Part shown: positions 1-8,906 of the stretch, piece by piece | How the letters are laid out: the number at the start of each line of letters is the position of its first letter | Numbering within the stretch: position 1 is the first letter of the stretch | NCBI GenBank assembly: GCA_030645365.1 | Contig: JAUSMB010000081.1 | Span: 1-64,000 of the forward strand | Direction of reading: 5' to 3' | DNA from: Rugosibacter sp. | GTDB taxonomy: Bacteria; Pseudomonadota; Gammaproteobacteria; Burkholderiales; Rhodocyclaceae | DNA length: 64,000 nucleotides | Notes under the pieces: model-generated | The model's database searches: none | Told to the model about the DNA's origin: nothing | Seen by the model: the letters and a program-made list of their open reading frames with translations, nothing else | Made by a program: the position numbers and the translations under genes

Positions 1-87
1 TGCCATGGCCATCGTCACATTTATCGCTATCTGAGGTTGTTATCGCGACAACTCAAATATCAACCACTCATGAAAGCGAACCTCTGA
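1..87 (+). CDS. C-terminal end of an upstream gene (partial)
   Basis: Frame 1 is open from the first base of the window to a TGA at 85-87 and gives a basic 28-residue tail ending in LMKANL. The stop overlaps the ATG of the next gene (TGATG), the usual sign of translational coupling. That overlap is the main reason to believe this is the end of a real gene. The family cannot be recognised from so short a piece. The following gene suggests a glycan or envelope function. Confidence 0.4.
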   Translation, partial: CHGHRHIYRYLRLLSRQLKYQPLMKANL

Positions 88-1667
88 TGGACTTGCTCAC
101 ATCGCATCTCCCTGATCCAGCCCTGTCAAAAAAGACGATACCAGGGTGGATGTGGGGGCTCGCTGCCCTCCTGATTACTTCACTCGCACTAGTGCTTCGA
201 TACAGGGCACTTGGCGTTGATGGCCTGTGGCAAGACGAAGTGTTCGGTGCGTCCTTTGCTAACCTGAACCCCCTGGAAGTGATCATCGCCGTTCTCCGTT
301 TTGACATTCACCCTCCTTTCTACTACTTGCAGTTGAAGCTGTGGAGCTTGCCTTCAGTCACGGATGGATGGCTCCTCGCGAATTCGGTGGCCTGGAGCAT
401 GGGCGCGCTACTGGTGGCAGCCTATGGTGTATATCGCCTTGCGGGGCCTGCCACCGCACTATTGGCGGCAACTCTCCTCGCTGTCTCGGGTAGCGAAATC
501 TACTACGCTACAGAACTGCGGATGTACGCAATGATTTCCTGTTTAACCGTGATTGGCTGGATTCGTGCAGAACGATGGATTGACAGCCCCGAGCCGAGAA
601 ACGCAGTTTGGCTAGTGGTTGTGCTGGGCATTCTTGCCGGTACGCACAGTTCCGCCTTTGTTCCCGTTTCATCCGTCCTGCTCTACGCATTGCTGGGCCG
701 CTGGAGTCACTCTGGCTTCAAGGGGCTCATTCGCTCCTGGGGTGTTGTCTTAAGTGTAGGCATCCTGCTTGCCCCTTGGCTAGCCAATGCCAGCATGCGC
801 TCGGTTTCGCATACCGGAATCCCAACCTTCGGGGCTGTCGTCAAGACGCTTTCGGGTTGGGCTCTTGGCTATGGCACCCTCGAAATTCCAGGCACCATTC
901 GCTTGATAATGGCCCTGGCTATTGTGGGGTTCGTCGCGCTCGCGCTGGTGTTTGGGAATCGGACAACCCGGCATACTCTGTTGTCCTTTGTGGTCTGGCC
1001 AGTTCTGATACTGGCGATCGTGTCATTGGTCGTTCGCCCGGTGTGGATTGACCGCGCAGTTGCTTTTTGTGCACCCTTTCTTGCGCTGTCCGCAGCCTTA
1101 CTATGGCATTCTCTATACTCGAAAAATCAAGGCACGTCGCGGCAGCATCCCATGATCTTGATCGGTTTCATCGGCATCTTCTGCACCGCATTAGGGGTCA
1201 TTGCCTGGGGTCAGACTGGACTACCGCGCAAGATGCAATATCGGGAGGCGGCATTGTTCATTGCCCAAGCCAACACCAAACGGCTCCCGATTTACGTGCC
1301 GGTCAATGTCACGTTCTGGGGCATGGCCAGATATCTTAAAAGTCCAAGCTGGGGAAGTGTTCTTGAGATTCAGGATCCCGTCAGGCCTGATGGATCGGAA
1401 ACTTGGACACGGATTTATGCCCGTCTCGGAACCACGTGGCTCACACGCCTGGGGCTGGTGCCGAAGGCCCGCGAACTTGTCACCCAAAACGGTGCAATGT
1501 GGATAGGCTTCAGCCCGCTACCAAGCTCAGTGACCTCTGTCAGCTTCTGGGAGGTTGGCAACAACGATTTACTAAAAGATGGCGCTGGGTGTGCCTCAGC
1601 CACGCGAGAAGAAGTCCGGCAGTTCCGCGGGGTAGTCGTGCTTCGTTGCGGAGCTACCGCGAAGTGA
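87..1667 (+). CDS. Membrane glycosyltransferase, GT39/PMT_2-like
   Basis: A 526-residue polytopic membrane protein. After a first membrane segment (about residues 22-40) it has a WQDE acidic motif near residue 48 and HPPFYYLQ near residue 73, the pattern of lipid-phosphate-sugar-dependent glycosyltransferases of the ArnT/PMT_2 group. Several hydrophobic segments follow, then a soluble C-terminal domain. It probably transfers a sugar from a polyprenyl-phosphate donor at the periplasmic face of the inner membrane. The start ATG overlaps the stop of the preceding frame by one base. It runs towards the long minus-strand exopolysaccharide operon, so it is convergent with it rather than part of it. 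The acceptor is unknown. Confidence 0.75.
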   Translation: MDLLTSHLPDPALSKKTIPGWMWGLAALLITSLALVLRYRALGVDGLWQDEVFGASFANLNPLEVIIAVLRFDIHPPFYYLQLKLWSLPSVTDGWLLANSVAWSMGALLVAAYGVYRLAGPATALLAATLLAVSGSEIYYATELRMYAMISCLTVIGWIRAERWIDSPEPRNAVWLVVVLGILAGTHSSAFVPVSSVLLYALLGRWSHSGFKGLIRSWGVVLSVGILLAPWLANASMRSVSHTGIPTFGAVVKTLSGWALGYGTLEIPGTIRLIMALAIVGFVALALVFGNRTTRHTLLSFVVWPVLILAIVSLVVRPVWIDRAVAFCAPFLALSAALLWHSLYSKNQGTSRQHPMILIGFIGIFCTALGVIAWGQTGLPRKMQYREAALFIAQANTKRLPIYVPVNVTFWGMARYLKSPSWGSVLEIQDPVRPDGSETWTRIYARLGTTWLTRLGLVPKARELVTQNGAMWIGFSPLPSSVTSVSFWEVGNNDLLKDGAGCASATREEVRQFRGVVVLRCGATAK

Positions 1668-1686
1668 GGCCGCAACCCTTGAAAAC

Positions 1687-1830
1687 TCAATCCTGTGTGG
1701 ATTTATCGTGGCTTGATCGGTTTTTTATCAATCGCGCGCCGAGTTGAATACAAAGGTCTTCAATCCAGCGTTTGGTCACCCCAGCAACCCAATACGTAGC
1801 CAGCACGGCAACACCAAAAATTGGTAGCAT
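1687..1830 (-). pseudogene. Probable 5'-truncated acyltransferase-3 remnant
   Basis: The minus strand between two convergent genes encodes a 47-residue peptide starting MLPIFGVAVLATYWVAGVTK and continuing with RWIEDLCIQLGARLI. This resembles the last membrane helix and the IE-P-RLGRRL-like tail of OafA-type acyltransferases. No upstream frame continues it. The resemblance is judged by eye. A free-standing small membrane peptide is the alternative. Confidence 0.4.
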
Positions 1831-1867
1831 TTATCTACCGGGGGCGACACGACCGGCAATGGACTGG

Positions 1868-2935
1868 CTAGCCGAGCCATCGGCTAATGCGCCAAGAGAC
1901 ACTTACCACGCCACGCGCCAGTAGACCACGCCATCCGGCAACATGCCATAACCCACGGGAAAAGGTATGCGTTTCGTTCGCAAAATCCCGCTTGGCCTGG
2001 GTATCGCCTTCGCCGCGATCAAACACCTGAATACCATCGACGGCGGCTGCCGAAAAAAGATGCTTGAACAGAATCCGCCCCGGCGAGTAGCTGGAATATT
2101 TCGGGTTGTACACCGGAAACCAGACGTGCAGCATATCGTTGCAGCGCAGCCCGAAATGCACGGCAATGATTTCTTCACCACAGCGCAGGGTCGATAAAAC
2201 TCCCTGGCAGCTTTCTTCTTGCGCCTGCAGAAGACGATTGAGCAATGCTACCTTCCGGCTATCAAACAACGGAGCTTGCTCTTTTCCTGTGCGGGTGTAT
2301 TGCGCTTTTTTTGATTCAATCAGCCAGGCCATATCGCTGGCTGGATTTTGCGAGGTCCATTCGAATGTTACGGGGCCGATTTCATTGATCAGCTTCTTTT
2401 CGCGACGCTCGGTGTCGTAGACCAATTTTTTGTCAGACTTGCGTAAATTCACCCAGTAATCGCTGGCGGGGGTTTCAAGCGAGGTGCCAAACCATGTGCG
2501 CAGCCCCGTTCGCGGCTCTTCCCCAACCAGACCAAACCGCGACTGCGTTTCATCCAGATGAGAAAACAATACCGCGTTTACTCTTCCGCGCGTTGCTGCC
2601 AAAAGTTTTTCTATCGTGATATGCACACCGTCTGCTGCGATCAAACCAAAATAATCGGTCATCACATCGCCCACGGGCTCAAAAATCCCCACTTTTCCTC
2701 GCAGGCCAGCAATTCGTTGCAATGGCAAGAATCCGCAGGGGGTGTGGGTGTCATAGAGTACCAAGACAACCACATCGCCCCCCGTTTCAGCAACGACGCG
2801 CGCATAGCGGTGGCTCATGAAGGCACGCCGCAAATCATCAGCCAGAAGCAATTGGTCCCAAACGGCAACCTCTTCTGCCGTGAGTTCGTCAATGCGCCGG
2901 ATATGAAGATTTTTATCGAGGGTGAATGACGTCAT
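1868..2935 (-). CDS. GNAT-fold acetyltransferase, CelD/BcsL-like
   Basis: 355 residues with the layout of the Acetyltransf_6 (CelD/BcsL, FemAB-related) family. There is a divergent N-terminal half. The C-terminal half, from about residue 165, contains SDKKLVYDTERREKKL, then SKKAQYTRTGK, then a beta-rich stretch with IAVHFGLRCNDMLHVWFPVY, and ends with FDRGEGDTQAKRDFA. These proteins are thought to acylate sugars or extend short peptides in polysaccharide loci. It is the last gene of the operon; its ATG overlaps the stop of the deacetylase upstream (ATGA). It probably modifies the exopolysaccharide made by this locus. The substrate is unknown. Confidence 0.7.
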   Translation of the reverse strand: MTSFTLDKNLHIRRIDELTAEEVAVWDQLLLADDLRRAFMSHRYARVVAETGGDVVVLVLYDTHTPCGFLPLQRIAGLRGKVGIFEPVGDVMTDYFGLIAADGVHITIEKLLAATRGRVNAVLFSHLDETQSRFGLVGEEPRTGLRTWFGTSLETPASDYWVNLRKSDKKLVYDTERREKKLINEIGPVTFEWTSQNPASDMAWLIESKKAQYTRTGKEQAPLFDSRKVALLNRLLQAQEESCQGVLSTLRCGEEIIAVHFGLRCNDMLHVWFPVYNPKYSSYSPGRILFKHLFSAAAVDGIQVFDRGEGDTQAKRDFANETHTFSRGLWHVAGWRGLLARGVVSVSWRISRWLG

Positions 2936-3978
2936 TGTTCTATCGTGCGAAAAAAAACAAACGTTGCCAGCTTTTCAGCGGCGATACCGTTTTCATCGCA
3001 TGTCCATTCATTTTCCGGAATATGAATGCGCCCGAGCGGGGCACGTGTTGATCTGGCGCTGGAGGTGCTCACCAGCGTCGGGTCACTGGAATAACACACA
3101 CGAAATCCTGCGGCTTGCGCTTGGTCAAGCGTGGTTTCGTCATACGCGCCATGCGGGAAGGACATGACCGTGTCTTCGCCGCCAATAGCTTGCAGTTGCG
3201 CCCGACAAGTGGCCAGATCGTCACGGGCACGTGGATGATGCGAGAGTGGTGCATGGCTGTGTCCGTGGCCGGCGATGGTGATCCACGGGCGAAGTAAATC
3301 AAGATCGGCACGGCTGAGCATTTGCCGCGCGCCCGGCGGACGGGAAACCATCGGTTGCAAAATCGCCTGGCGTTGTGATTCATCCATCGCCGCCAAGGTG
3401 GCTGTTACATGACACAGACGAAATGCGTCGTCTTCTGCGGGTTGGCGCCGTCCCACCAGCGCCGACTTTTCATCTGGATCAAGCGCAGATGCTCTCAGTG
3501 CCTCAACCGCAGACTCCAGGCGACTTAGCCCACCCTCTTGCGCGATAAATTCGACGAGAACATCTTGCCACCAGTCGTTGGCTTGCAGATCAACGACCTC
3601 AGTCGCCAGAAAAAGCACGGCAGGCAAGGCGCGCTTTTTGAGTTCGGGCAAGGCATGGGTTAGTGTGTCGCGCCAGCCATCATCAAAGGTAATCAGCCCG
3701 GCGCATTGGGGCAAGCGCTGCTGACCATCTAGGTGGGCGGTGACATCGGCTTGCGAGACGATGTGGTAATGCCGCTGAATGAAATCGAGGCAACGACCAA
3801 AACCTTCGACAGAAAACGTGAATTCTTTTTCAGCGGTTTGATATTCGGCAGACTGTTTTGGCAACACGCGATGAAACATAAACACAGTGAGCGTGTGGCG
3901 ATTGCGCAGGCGATGGATCAGACCGAATATCCCCACGCTGTACAAAATCTTGCGCAAGACATTTTTTGCCACGGACAT
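2932..3978 (-). CDS. Polysaccharide deacetylase, NodB domain
   Basis: 348 residues. The NodB catalytic motif 1 appears as TFDDGWRDTL near residue 97 and motif 2 as HGHSHAPLSHH near residue 230, the Asp and His-x3-His metal and base residues of carbohydrate esterase family 4. It likely removes N-acetyl groups from the exopolysaccharide. Its start overlaps the stop of another deacetylase gene (TAATG). A copy of the dispersed 26-bp repeat sits in frame between the two motifs and encodes EKSALVGRR, in a stretch with no recognisable conserved feature. Confidence 0.8.
   Translation of the reverse strand: MSVAKNVLRKILYSVGIFGLIHRLRNRHTLTVFMFHRVLPKQSAEYQTAEKEFTFSVEGFGRCLDFIQRHYHIVSQADVTAHLDGQQRLPQCAGLITFDDGWRDTLTHALPELKKRALPAVLFLATEVVDLQANDWWQDVLVEFIAQEGGLSRLESAVEALRASALDPDEKSALVGRRQPAEDDAFRLCHVTATLAAMDESQRQAILQPMVSRPPGARQMLSRADLDLLRPWITIAGHGHSHAPLSHHPRARDDLATCRAQLQAIGGEDTVMSFPHGAYDETTLDQAQAAGFRVCYSSDPTLVSTSSARSTRAPLGRIHIPENEWTCDENGIAAEKLATFVFFRTIEQ
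3446..3471 (-). repeat. Dispersed 26-bp repeat, copy 1
   Basis: Read on the minus strand it is GAAAAGTCGGCGCTGG, then TGGG, then ACGGCG: a perfect match to both conserved blocks. It lies inside the deacetylase gene and is translated in the frame that gives EKSAL. Confidence 0.85.
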
Positions 3979-4940
3979 TACGCCATGTCCCTTAGATGCT
4001 CTGGCCGGGAATAGAAATTTCGGATAAGTTGCAGCGCCATTTTCGGGCGCGAGGGGCCCCAGGGAGTAAAACGCGGAATTTGATAAGACGAGGTTTTACT
4101 ATCCGCCACACCCCATTGCGTGGTGACTGCATAGCGATAACCCGCCTGCTTGACCATTTGAATATGCTGCGGTGAAAAATCAACCCCCGGACGACCATTC
4201 GGGTAGGCAAATGATGTCACTGGCTTATTGATCAACCCCTCCAGAATCTCGCGCGTTTGCCCGATTTCTTCGCGCGCGCGATCGACGTCGCACAAACCAA
4301 GGATGGGGTGTTCCAGCGTGTGGGCGCCAATCTCGAAGCCCCGGTTACTGATCGCCACCAGATCGTCAACACTCATTGCGGGAACATCCGAAGAGGAAAC
4401 CCCCACCTGCGTTTCGAGCTGCTCGAGAAACTCGTCTCGAATGATCGGGGGTAAATATTTGAAATGAAACTCCAGCGCATGCAAGGCGTTCGCCTTGTCT
4501 TTACTTGTCTGCATCGACAACGGTGGCAAACGAATCGCTTTTGTATCCAGCACAGGCTCGGTGCAGACCCGCACAATGTACGCCAGCCGTTCGTTCCACA
4601 TGGGGCGGCCAAAAAACTGGCCCGTAGTAATGAAAAATGTCGCAGGCAAGGATTTTTCTTCCAGCACCCGCGCTGCACCGTGACGCCATTCGGGATAGCC
4701 ATCATCAAAGGTCAGTGCTGCACTCAGCGGTGGTAGCGTGTTGGCGTGCAGATGCTGAACGGCATCGCCCAGTGGCAAAACACAAAAAGTCTCCTTGATG
4801 AAATCCAGCAGGCGGGAAAACTGTGCCTCGCCGAGGTCCCCGACAAGCAGCGGATCAGCGCAGGGGGGAACTTTATGAAAAAGAAACACGGAAAGTTTTC
4901 CGCGTGCGACCACCTGCAGCACATCACGCATCAGGTTCAT
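3978..4940 (-). CDS. Polysaccharide deacetylase, NodB domain
   Basis: 320 residues. NodB motif 1 is TFDDGYPEWRHGA (about residue 78) and motif 2 is IGAHTLEHPILG (about residue 198). A following RxFAYPNGRPGVDF stretch matches motif 3 of carbohydrate esterase family 4. It is a metal-dependent N-deacetylase, probably acting on the polysaccharide made by this cluster. The start overlaps the ligase stop (TAATG), so it is co-translated with its neighbours. It is one of three deacetylases in the operon, so at least two act at different steps or sites. The other two are at 2932 and 13999. Confidence 0.8.
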   Translation of the reverse strand: MNLMRDVLQVVARGKLSVFLFHKVPPCADPLLVGDLGEAQFSRLLDFIKETFCVLPLGDAVQHLHANTLPPLSAALTFDDGYPEWRHGAARVLEEKSLPATFFITTGQFFGRPMWNERLAYIVRVCTEPVLDTKAIRLPPLSMQTSKDKANALHALEFHFKYLPPIIRDEFLEQLETQVGVSSSDVPAMSVDDLVAISNRGFEIGAHTLEHPILGLCDVDRAREEIGQTREILEGLINKPVTSFAYPNGRPGVDFSPQHIQMVKQAGYRYAVTTQWGVADSKTSSYQIPRFTPWGPSRPKMALQLIRNFYSRPEHLRDMA

Positions 4941-6310
4941 TAGTTCGCCCCCGCAGACAGGGTAATTGGGGAAGTCGTCGGCAGACCCGTAAGCCCACTC
5001 GCCTGAACCTCACTGCGCGCCTTTTGCTCACTCAAGCTACGCTGAACCTCTTGTTTTAGAATTTCCATGAGCATCACTGCCATGTAAATAAACTCGGTAT
5101 AGGCAATGCTTACTGTCAGGCCACCGACCAGAAATGCAAAAATGGTAGCGGCCAAACTCCGCGAAAGATCAATCGCCCACTCAAGCTCAGGGCCGCCTTG
5201 TCGCGCGGCCCGGCTGATCTGAATGCCATTTTTCAACGCATTGAATAGCAACCCGATAAAAATGAAAAATCCGAGGAAACCCATATCGCCAAGTACTTCA
5301 AAATAAATACTATGTGCCGCGCGAAAAACCTGGGACTCAAACCCAACATCCACAAACCCCAAAAGCCCTTTTTGCCCTCGAAAACGATCCCAAACAGGTT
5401 GCGTTGCCACAGCATGGAATCCGCCACCGACTATTGGATTATGTAATGCAATGGCGCTGCTCACTTGCCATGCCTCTACCCGAGTCAGAAATGAACTTTC
5501 CTGATCTGCTTCCTGAATGGTTTCCATGCGATCAGTCCAATCTGTAGGCGCAATCGCAACGACAAAAATAATCCCCGCGATAAAGACGGTCAGCGCAGGA
5601 AGTCTTTTTCTACTGGTCATTACCAGCCATAGTCCCACCGCTGCCATGGCGACAAACCCGCCGCGCGATCGCGTGCCGATGATAGCCGCAATGGTGATGA
5701 TGGCCACAGTCAGGGCCGCCAGCCTGAGCCAGCGGCTTTTTGCGTAGCTTGCCATGTAAAGCAAAGGTGGCACTGCCATCACCAGCATGACTGCAAAGTG
5801 ATTGTTGTCGCCAAATTTCACAAACCCTCTGACCAGATGCGACCCGCCACTGGAGAAAAATTTCAGGCCATCAATGAGCCCATGAAACCCCATACCCAGA
5901 CACATCACCAGTACAAAGGCATGGATTCGATAGCGTTTGACAATCACCAAAGGCATGAGTGCAGCAAAGACGAGTTCTTTCCAGAAACGATCGTACAAAA
6001 GCCAATTGAGCCTATTCCCGTCATAAGCAAACAACGCAGACAGGCTGCCCTGTAAAAAAAACAGGATTAACAGCACGACCGTGGCATTTGCATTCAGTGT
6101 TCCGCGTTCTGTATCCTTTTTGAGTAAAACCATCAGCAAGGTAATCAAGGCAAATATGAAGTTCAACTTAACCGGCGCCATGAAACCAAAAAGATAATTG
6201 TCGATGGCAATCAGCCCTGTCCAGCCCCAAATAAGGTAGGCAACAAACGCATTGCGAAATGCCAATGGCAACAGAACGAGAAACCCGACAAGAAACATCA
6301 GGTCACGCAT
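4940..6310 (-). CDS. O-antigen ligase/polymerase-like protein, exosortase A-associated
   Basis: The start chosen is the ATG at 6310, giving 456 residues beginning MRDLMFLVGFLVLLPLAFRN. This N-terminus is typical of the exosortase A-associated O-glycosylation ligase family (TIGR03097 type), and the ATG overlaps the stop of the small gene upstream. About ten hydrophobic segments flank a large loop around residues 250-350 containing TRVEAWQVSSAIALHNPIVG, the usual Wzy_C region. It probably joins or polymerises polysaccharide units at the periplasmic side of the inner membrane. Longer in-frame starts exist upstream, but they would run back through the small gene in another frame. Confidence 0.8.
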   Translation of the reverse strand: MRDLMFLVGFLVLLPLAFRNAFVAYLIWGWTGLIAIDNYLFGFMAPVKLNFIFALITLLMVLLKKDTERGTLNANATVVLLILFFLQGSLSALFAYDGNRLNWLLYDRFWKELVFAALMPLVIVKRYRIHAFVLVMCLGMGFHGLIDGLKFFSSGGSHLVRGFVKFGDNNHFAVMLVMAVPPLLYMASYAKSRWLRLAALTVAIITIAAIIGTRSRGGFVAMAAVGLWLVMTSRKRLPALTVFIAGIIFVVAIAPTDWTDRMETIQEADQESSFLTRVEAWQVSSAIALHNPIVGGGFHAVATQPVWDRFRGQKGLLGFVDVGFESQVFRAAHSIYFEVLGDMGFLGFFIFIGLLFNALKNGIQISRAARQGGPELEWAIDLSRSLAATIFAFLVGGLTVSIAYTEFIYMAVMLMEILKQEVQRSLSEQKARSEVQASGLTGLPTTSPITLSAGAN

Positions 6311-6476
6311 GCGGTTCCCCTTGATCGACAAAAGTTTTCTTTTTTTTGCGCACTCGCGTGACTGAATAGGCAAACCATCCCATAGCTTCTGGATTATTGC
6401 TACGCGACACCCGCAGCACACCTAGACATAAAAAAATCAGGCTGATCACATCCAGCGTCAGCAACAAAGCTTCCAT
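6303..6476 (-). CDS. Small membrane protein, 57 residues
   Basis: An ATG at 6474-6476 is preceded by GAGGTGTAACC, a good ribosome binding site. It opens a frame of 57 codons ending in TGA at 6303-6305. The product starts with a hydrophobic helix (MEALLLTLDVISLIFLCLGV), then carries a basic segment (RVRKKKK) and a polar tail. The stop overlaps the ligase ATG at 6310, so the two genes are translationally coupled. It would be a single-pass inner-membrane protein with a cytoplasmic basic tail. No family is recognised. The ribosome binding site, overlap and hydrophobic profile support it being real. Confidence 0.6.
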   Translation of the reverse strand: MEALLLTLDVISLIFLCLGVLRVSRSNNPEAMGWFAYSVTRVRKKKKTFVDQGEPHA

Positions 6477-6525
6477 GGTTACACCTCAAAAAAACACGAC
6501 AAGCCATCCAGAAGAGGCATGGCGA

Positions 6526-7719
6526 TTACCGCTTGACAAGGCTGGTGAATAAACGCATTGCATTATCAACCCATTTTTCCCAACTGTTTTGTTCGGCATA
6601 GTGCCGTATTACGTTTTCATCATAAGTGGTTTTTGCCGCCGCTTGCATCGCCGCAGCAAAAGCCGCTGCAGTGCGCGGCTCGACCACGCTGCCATACGCG
6701 GGTTGATTGATGGCATCCTTGGCTGAGCTGACATTGGAGGTAAGCACGGGGCGGCCACAGGCCATCGCCTCGAAATACACGGTGGCCCAGCCTTCGGAGC
6801 TGCTCGACAGCAACAGCCAATCGGCCGCGCCCATCCAGAACGCTACTTCATCATGCCGACGCTGGCCGGTCAAAATAACATCGTTTTGCAATCCCAAGGC
6901 GACGACTTCACTTTCAAGCCGTTGTCGATTAGGGCCATCGCCCACCAGCACGATGAGCGGAACCTGCTCCCCCTGCTGCCGGATTTCAACAAGTGCATGC
7001 AGAATCAGCGATTGGTCTTTGCGGTCAATCAAAAAACCAACATAAACACCTATTTTTCGATCCAGCGGCAAACCCAACCGGGTACGGCATTCGCTCTGTG
7101 AACGAACAGAAAATTTTGTCGGGTCGACGCCGTTGGTTAAAAAGACGGCCCTTTCCGTTGAGCAACCGAGCTCGATACTACGACGCATCAAGTCCGAGCT
7201 GACTGAGATCACTCGATCAGCATGGCGTAATGTCCATCGCGTCATGGCGCCTGCCACGGGAATGTCCGGGTATTGGCGCAAGTCCGACCCATGGCAGGTC
7301 ACCACGACAGGTGCGCCGATGGCACGGCCCAGGCGCGTGGCCGCATAGCCATCGGGAAAAGCGAAATGGCCATCAATCACATCAGGTCGCCAGCCGTCAT
7401 AGTTTGATTCAAGATCATGGTGCGCACTCCGCGCCATGGTGACACCCTGCAACCAGGTGGCTGTGCCAGGCACCGAAGCGTAACGCGGATAGGTGGCGCG
7501 GATATTTCCTTCTACCGTACCTTGGCGTTCAACGCGGGTCCATTTTTTCCAGTCTTCTTTTCCCGGCAGCCACTTGGGGTAATAGGGTGTAGGCACCATC
7601 ACACGGACATCCGCATGGACAGCCAACGCCTTGGCGCGCTCTATACAGAAAGTGCCGAACGCCGGGAATGCCTGGCTGGGGAAGAGCCGGGTCAGCATGA
7701 GTATCTTCAAGCGCTTCAC
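6526..7719 (-). CDS. Glycosyltransferase family 4
   Basis: A GT-B glycosyltransferase of roughly 397 residues. The N-terminal domain begins KILMLTRLFPSQAFPAFGTF. The acceptor-side motif VVTCHGSDLRQYPD is near residue 140. The nucleotide-sugar domain has IGVYVGFLIDRKDQ and the E-x7-E signature SSSSEGWATVYFEAMACGRP near residue 315. It adds a sugar to the lipid-linked repeat unit in the cytoplasm. The start is uncertain: the GTG at 7719 follows an AAGGT, but a TTG at 7737 overlaps the upstream stop (TTGA), as also happens at 8906. It lies in the middle of the glycosyltransferase block of the operon. Confidence 0.8.
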   Translation of the reverse strand: MKRLKILMLTRLFPSQAFPAFGTFCIERAKALAVHADVRVMVPTPYYPKWLPGKEDWKKWTRVERQGTVEGNIRATYPRYASVPGTATWLQGVTMARSAHHDLESNYDGWRPDVIDGHFAFPDGYAATRLGRAIGAPVVVTCHGSDLRQYPDIPVAGAMTRWTLRHADRVISVSSDLMRRSIELGCSTERAVFLTNGVDPTKFSVRSQSECRTRLGLPLDRKIGVYVGFLIDRKDQSLILHALVEIRQQGEQVPLIVLVGDGPNRQRLESEVVALGLQNDVILTGQRRHDEVAFWMGAADWLLLSSSSEGWATVYFEAMACGRPVLTSNVSSAKDAINQPAYGSVVEPRTAAAFAAAMQAAAKTTYDENVIRHYAEQNSWEKWVDNAMRLFTSLVKR

Positions 7720-7733
7720 TGTCGTCTTTACCT

Positions 7734-8906
7734 TCAAACAGAATTAACAGGTTGTGTCTGATGCTGAAGTTTCCCGCCAAACAAGGCCGCGTAACGCGCG
7801 AGCACAGCAGCCAGCCCATAGCGCTGGATGATGGATGCTCTGGCAGCCAGATGATCGCCCTCAGCACGCAAACCATACTGTTTCAGTAACTCAGCTGCCA
7901 GCGCTGATGTGTCTTCTGATGGAATCAAACTGCCATACCGACCATTTTTCAGCAGCGCGGCATTGCCGCCCACCTGAGTGGCAATAATTGGCAGACCGGT
8001 GGCCATGGCTTCTTGCAGCGTGCATGAGGTGGCTTCCGACAAAGACGGCAGCACAAAGCAATCCATCGCGCGTAATAGTTCAGGAATATCGGCACGCACA
8101 CCGGCTAACCACACCTTGTCCGCGATATTTACCTCAGCAATGCGTTGTGCGATTGCTTCATGCAACGGACCTTCGCCGACCATGACCAGTCGCATGTCTG
8201 CCGTGCCGGGCGCGTTCGATTGCACTAACTGAATAAAAGCTTCCACCAGCAAGAGCGGATTTTTAACTAGCGCCTGACGACCTATCGTGCCGATCACCCA
8301 ATGCTCGCCTTGTCGAAAAGGAAACCCGGCCGGTGGTGCATCGTCGTCTTGACGTGGGCGAAACCGCTCGATATCCACGCCGTTCGGGATGAAATGCAGC
8401 CGTGCTGCAGGGACGCCGATTTGATTGAGCAAATAATCCCGCTGCGGCTCGGCCACAGCGATGAACTCATGCACGAAGGGTTTGTAAAGCCGCCGTAAAA
8501 ACCGATAACGCGCATTGCTGCCGCCCAGCTCACCCACATCCCAGCCATGTTCCGCATGGACACGCAGCGGGATGCGCGCCAATGCGGCCATCGGAGCAAA
8601 CTCCATCGCGGCCAGATTGCAACTGTGCAGCACATCAGGCTTGAGCCGACGCAACAAACGATAGACTTTGGGATACAGCCCAAAGGGCTGGCCGGGGCGT
8701 TTATTGAGGGAAATGACTTCGACATCGGGCCGCGTGATGCGTGCGGCAAACGCCGGGTCGGCCTCGGTCAAGGCAACGACCGTATGCCGAAACGACTGAT
8801 GCGGCAGCCCGTTGATAAGCTGCACGATGACATTTTCCAGGCCGCCGGTGGCAAACCGGTACACCAGATGAACTACATGACAAGGCTTGGCTGCAGACAA
8901 CGTCAA
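7734..8906 (-). CDS. Sugar transferase, PEP-CTERM/EpsH1-associated (TIGR03088-like)
   Basis: 390 residues. HVVHLVYRFATGGLENVIVQ at the N-terminus is the hallmark of the exosortase A-associated sugar transferase family TIGR03088. A C-terminal GT1/GT4 domain carries TIGRQALVKNPLLLVEAF and LPSLSEATSCTLQEAMATG, where the E-x7-E position reads SEATSCTLQEA. There is no ATG before the conserved N-terminus. The start must be a TTG, either at 8906 (TTGA overlap with the upstream stop) or two codons later, where GAGGGG sits seven bases upstream. It likely transfers a hexose onto the lipid-linked exopolysaccharide intermediate. Confidence 0.8.
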   Translation of the reverse strand: MTLSAAKPCHVVHLVYRFATGGLENVIVQLINGLPHQSFRHTVVALTEADPAFAARITRPDVEVISLNKRPGQPFGLYPKVYRLLRRLKPDVLHSCNLAAMEFAPMAALARIPLRVHAEHGWDVGELGGSNARYRFLRRLYKPFVHEFIAVAEPQRDYLLNQIGVPAARLHFIPNGVDIERFRPRQDDDAPPAGFPFRQGEHWVIGTIGRQALVKNPLLLVEAFIQLVQSNAPGTADMRLVMVGEGPLHEAIAQRIAEVNIADKVWLAGVRADIPELLRAMDCFVLPSLSEATSCTLQEAMATGLPIIATQVGGNAALLKNGRYGSLIPSEDTSALAAELLKQYGLRAEGDHLAARASIIQRYGLAAVLARYAALFGGKLQHQTQPVNSV

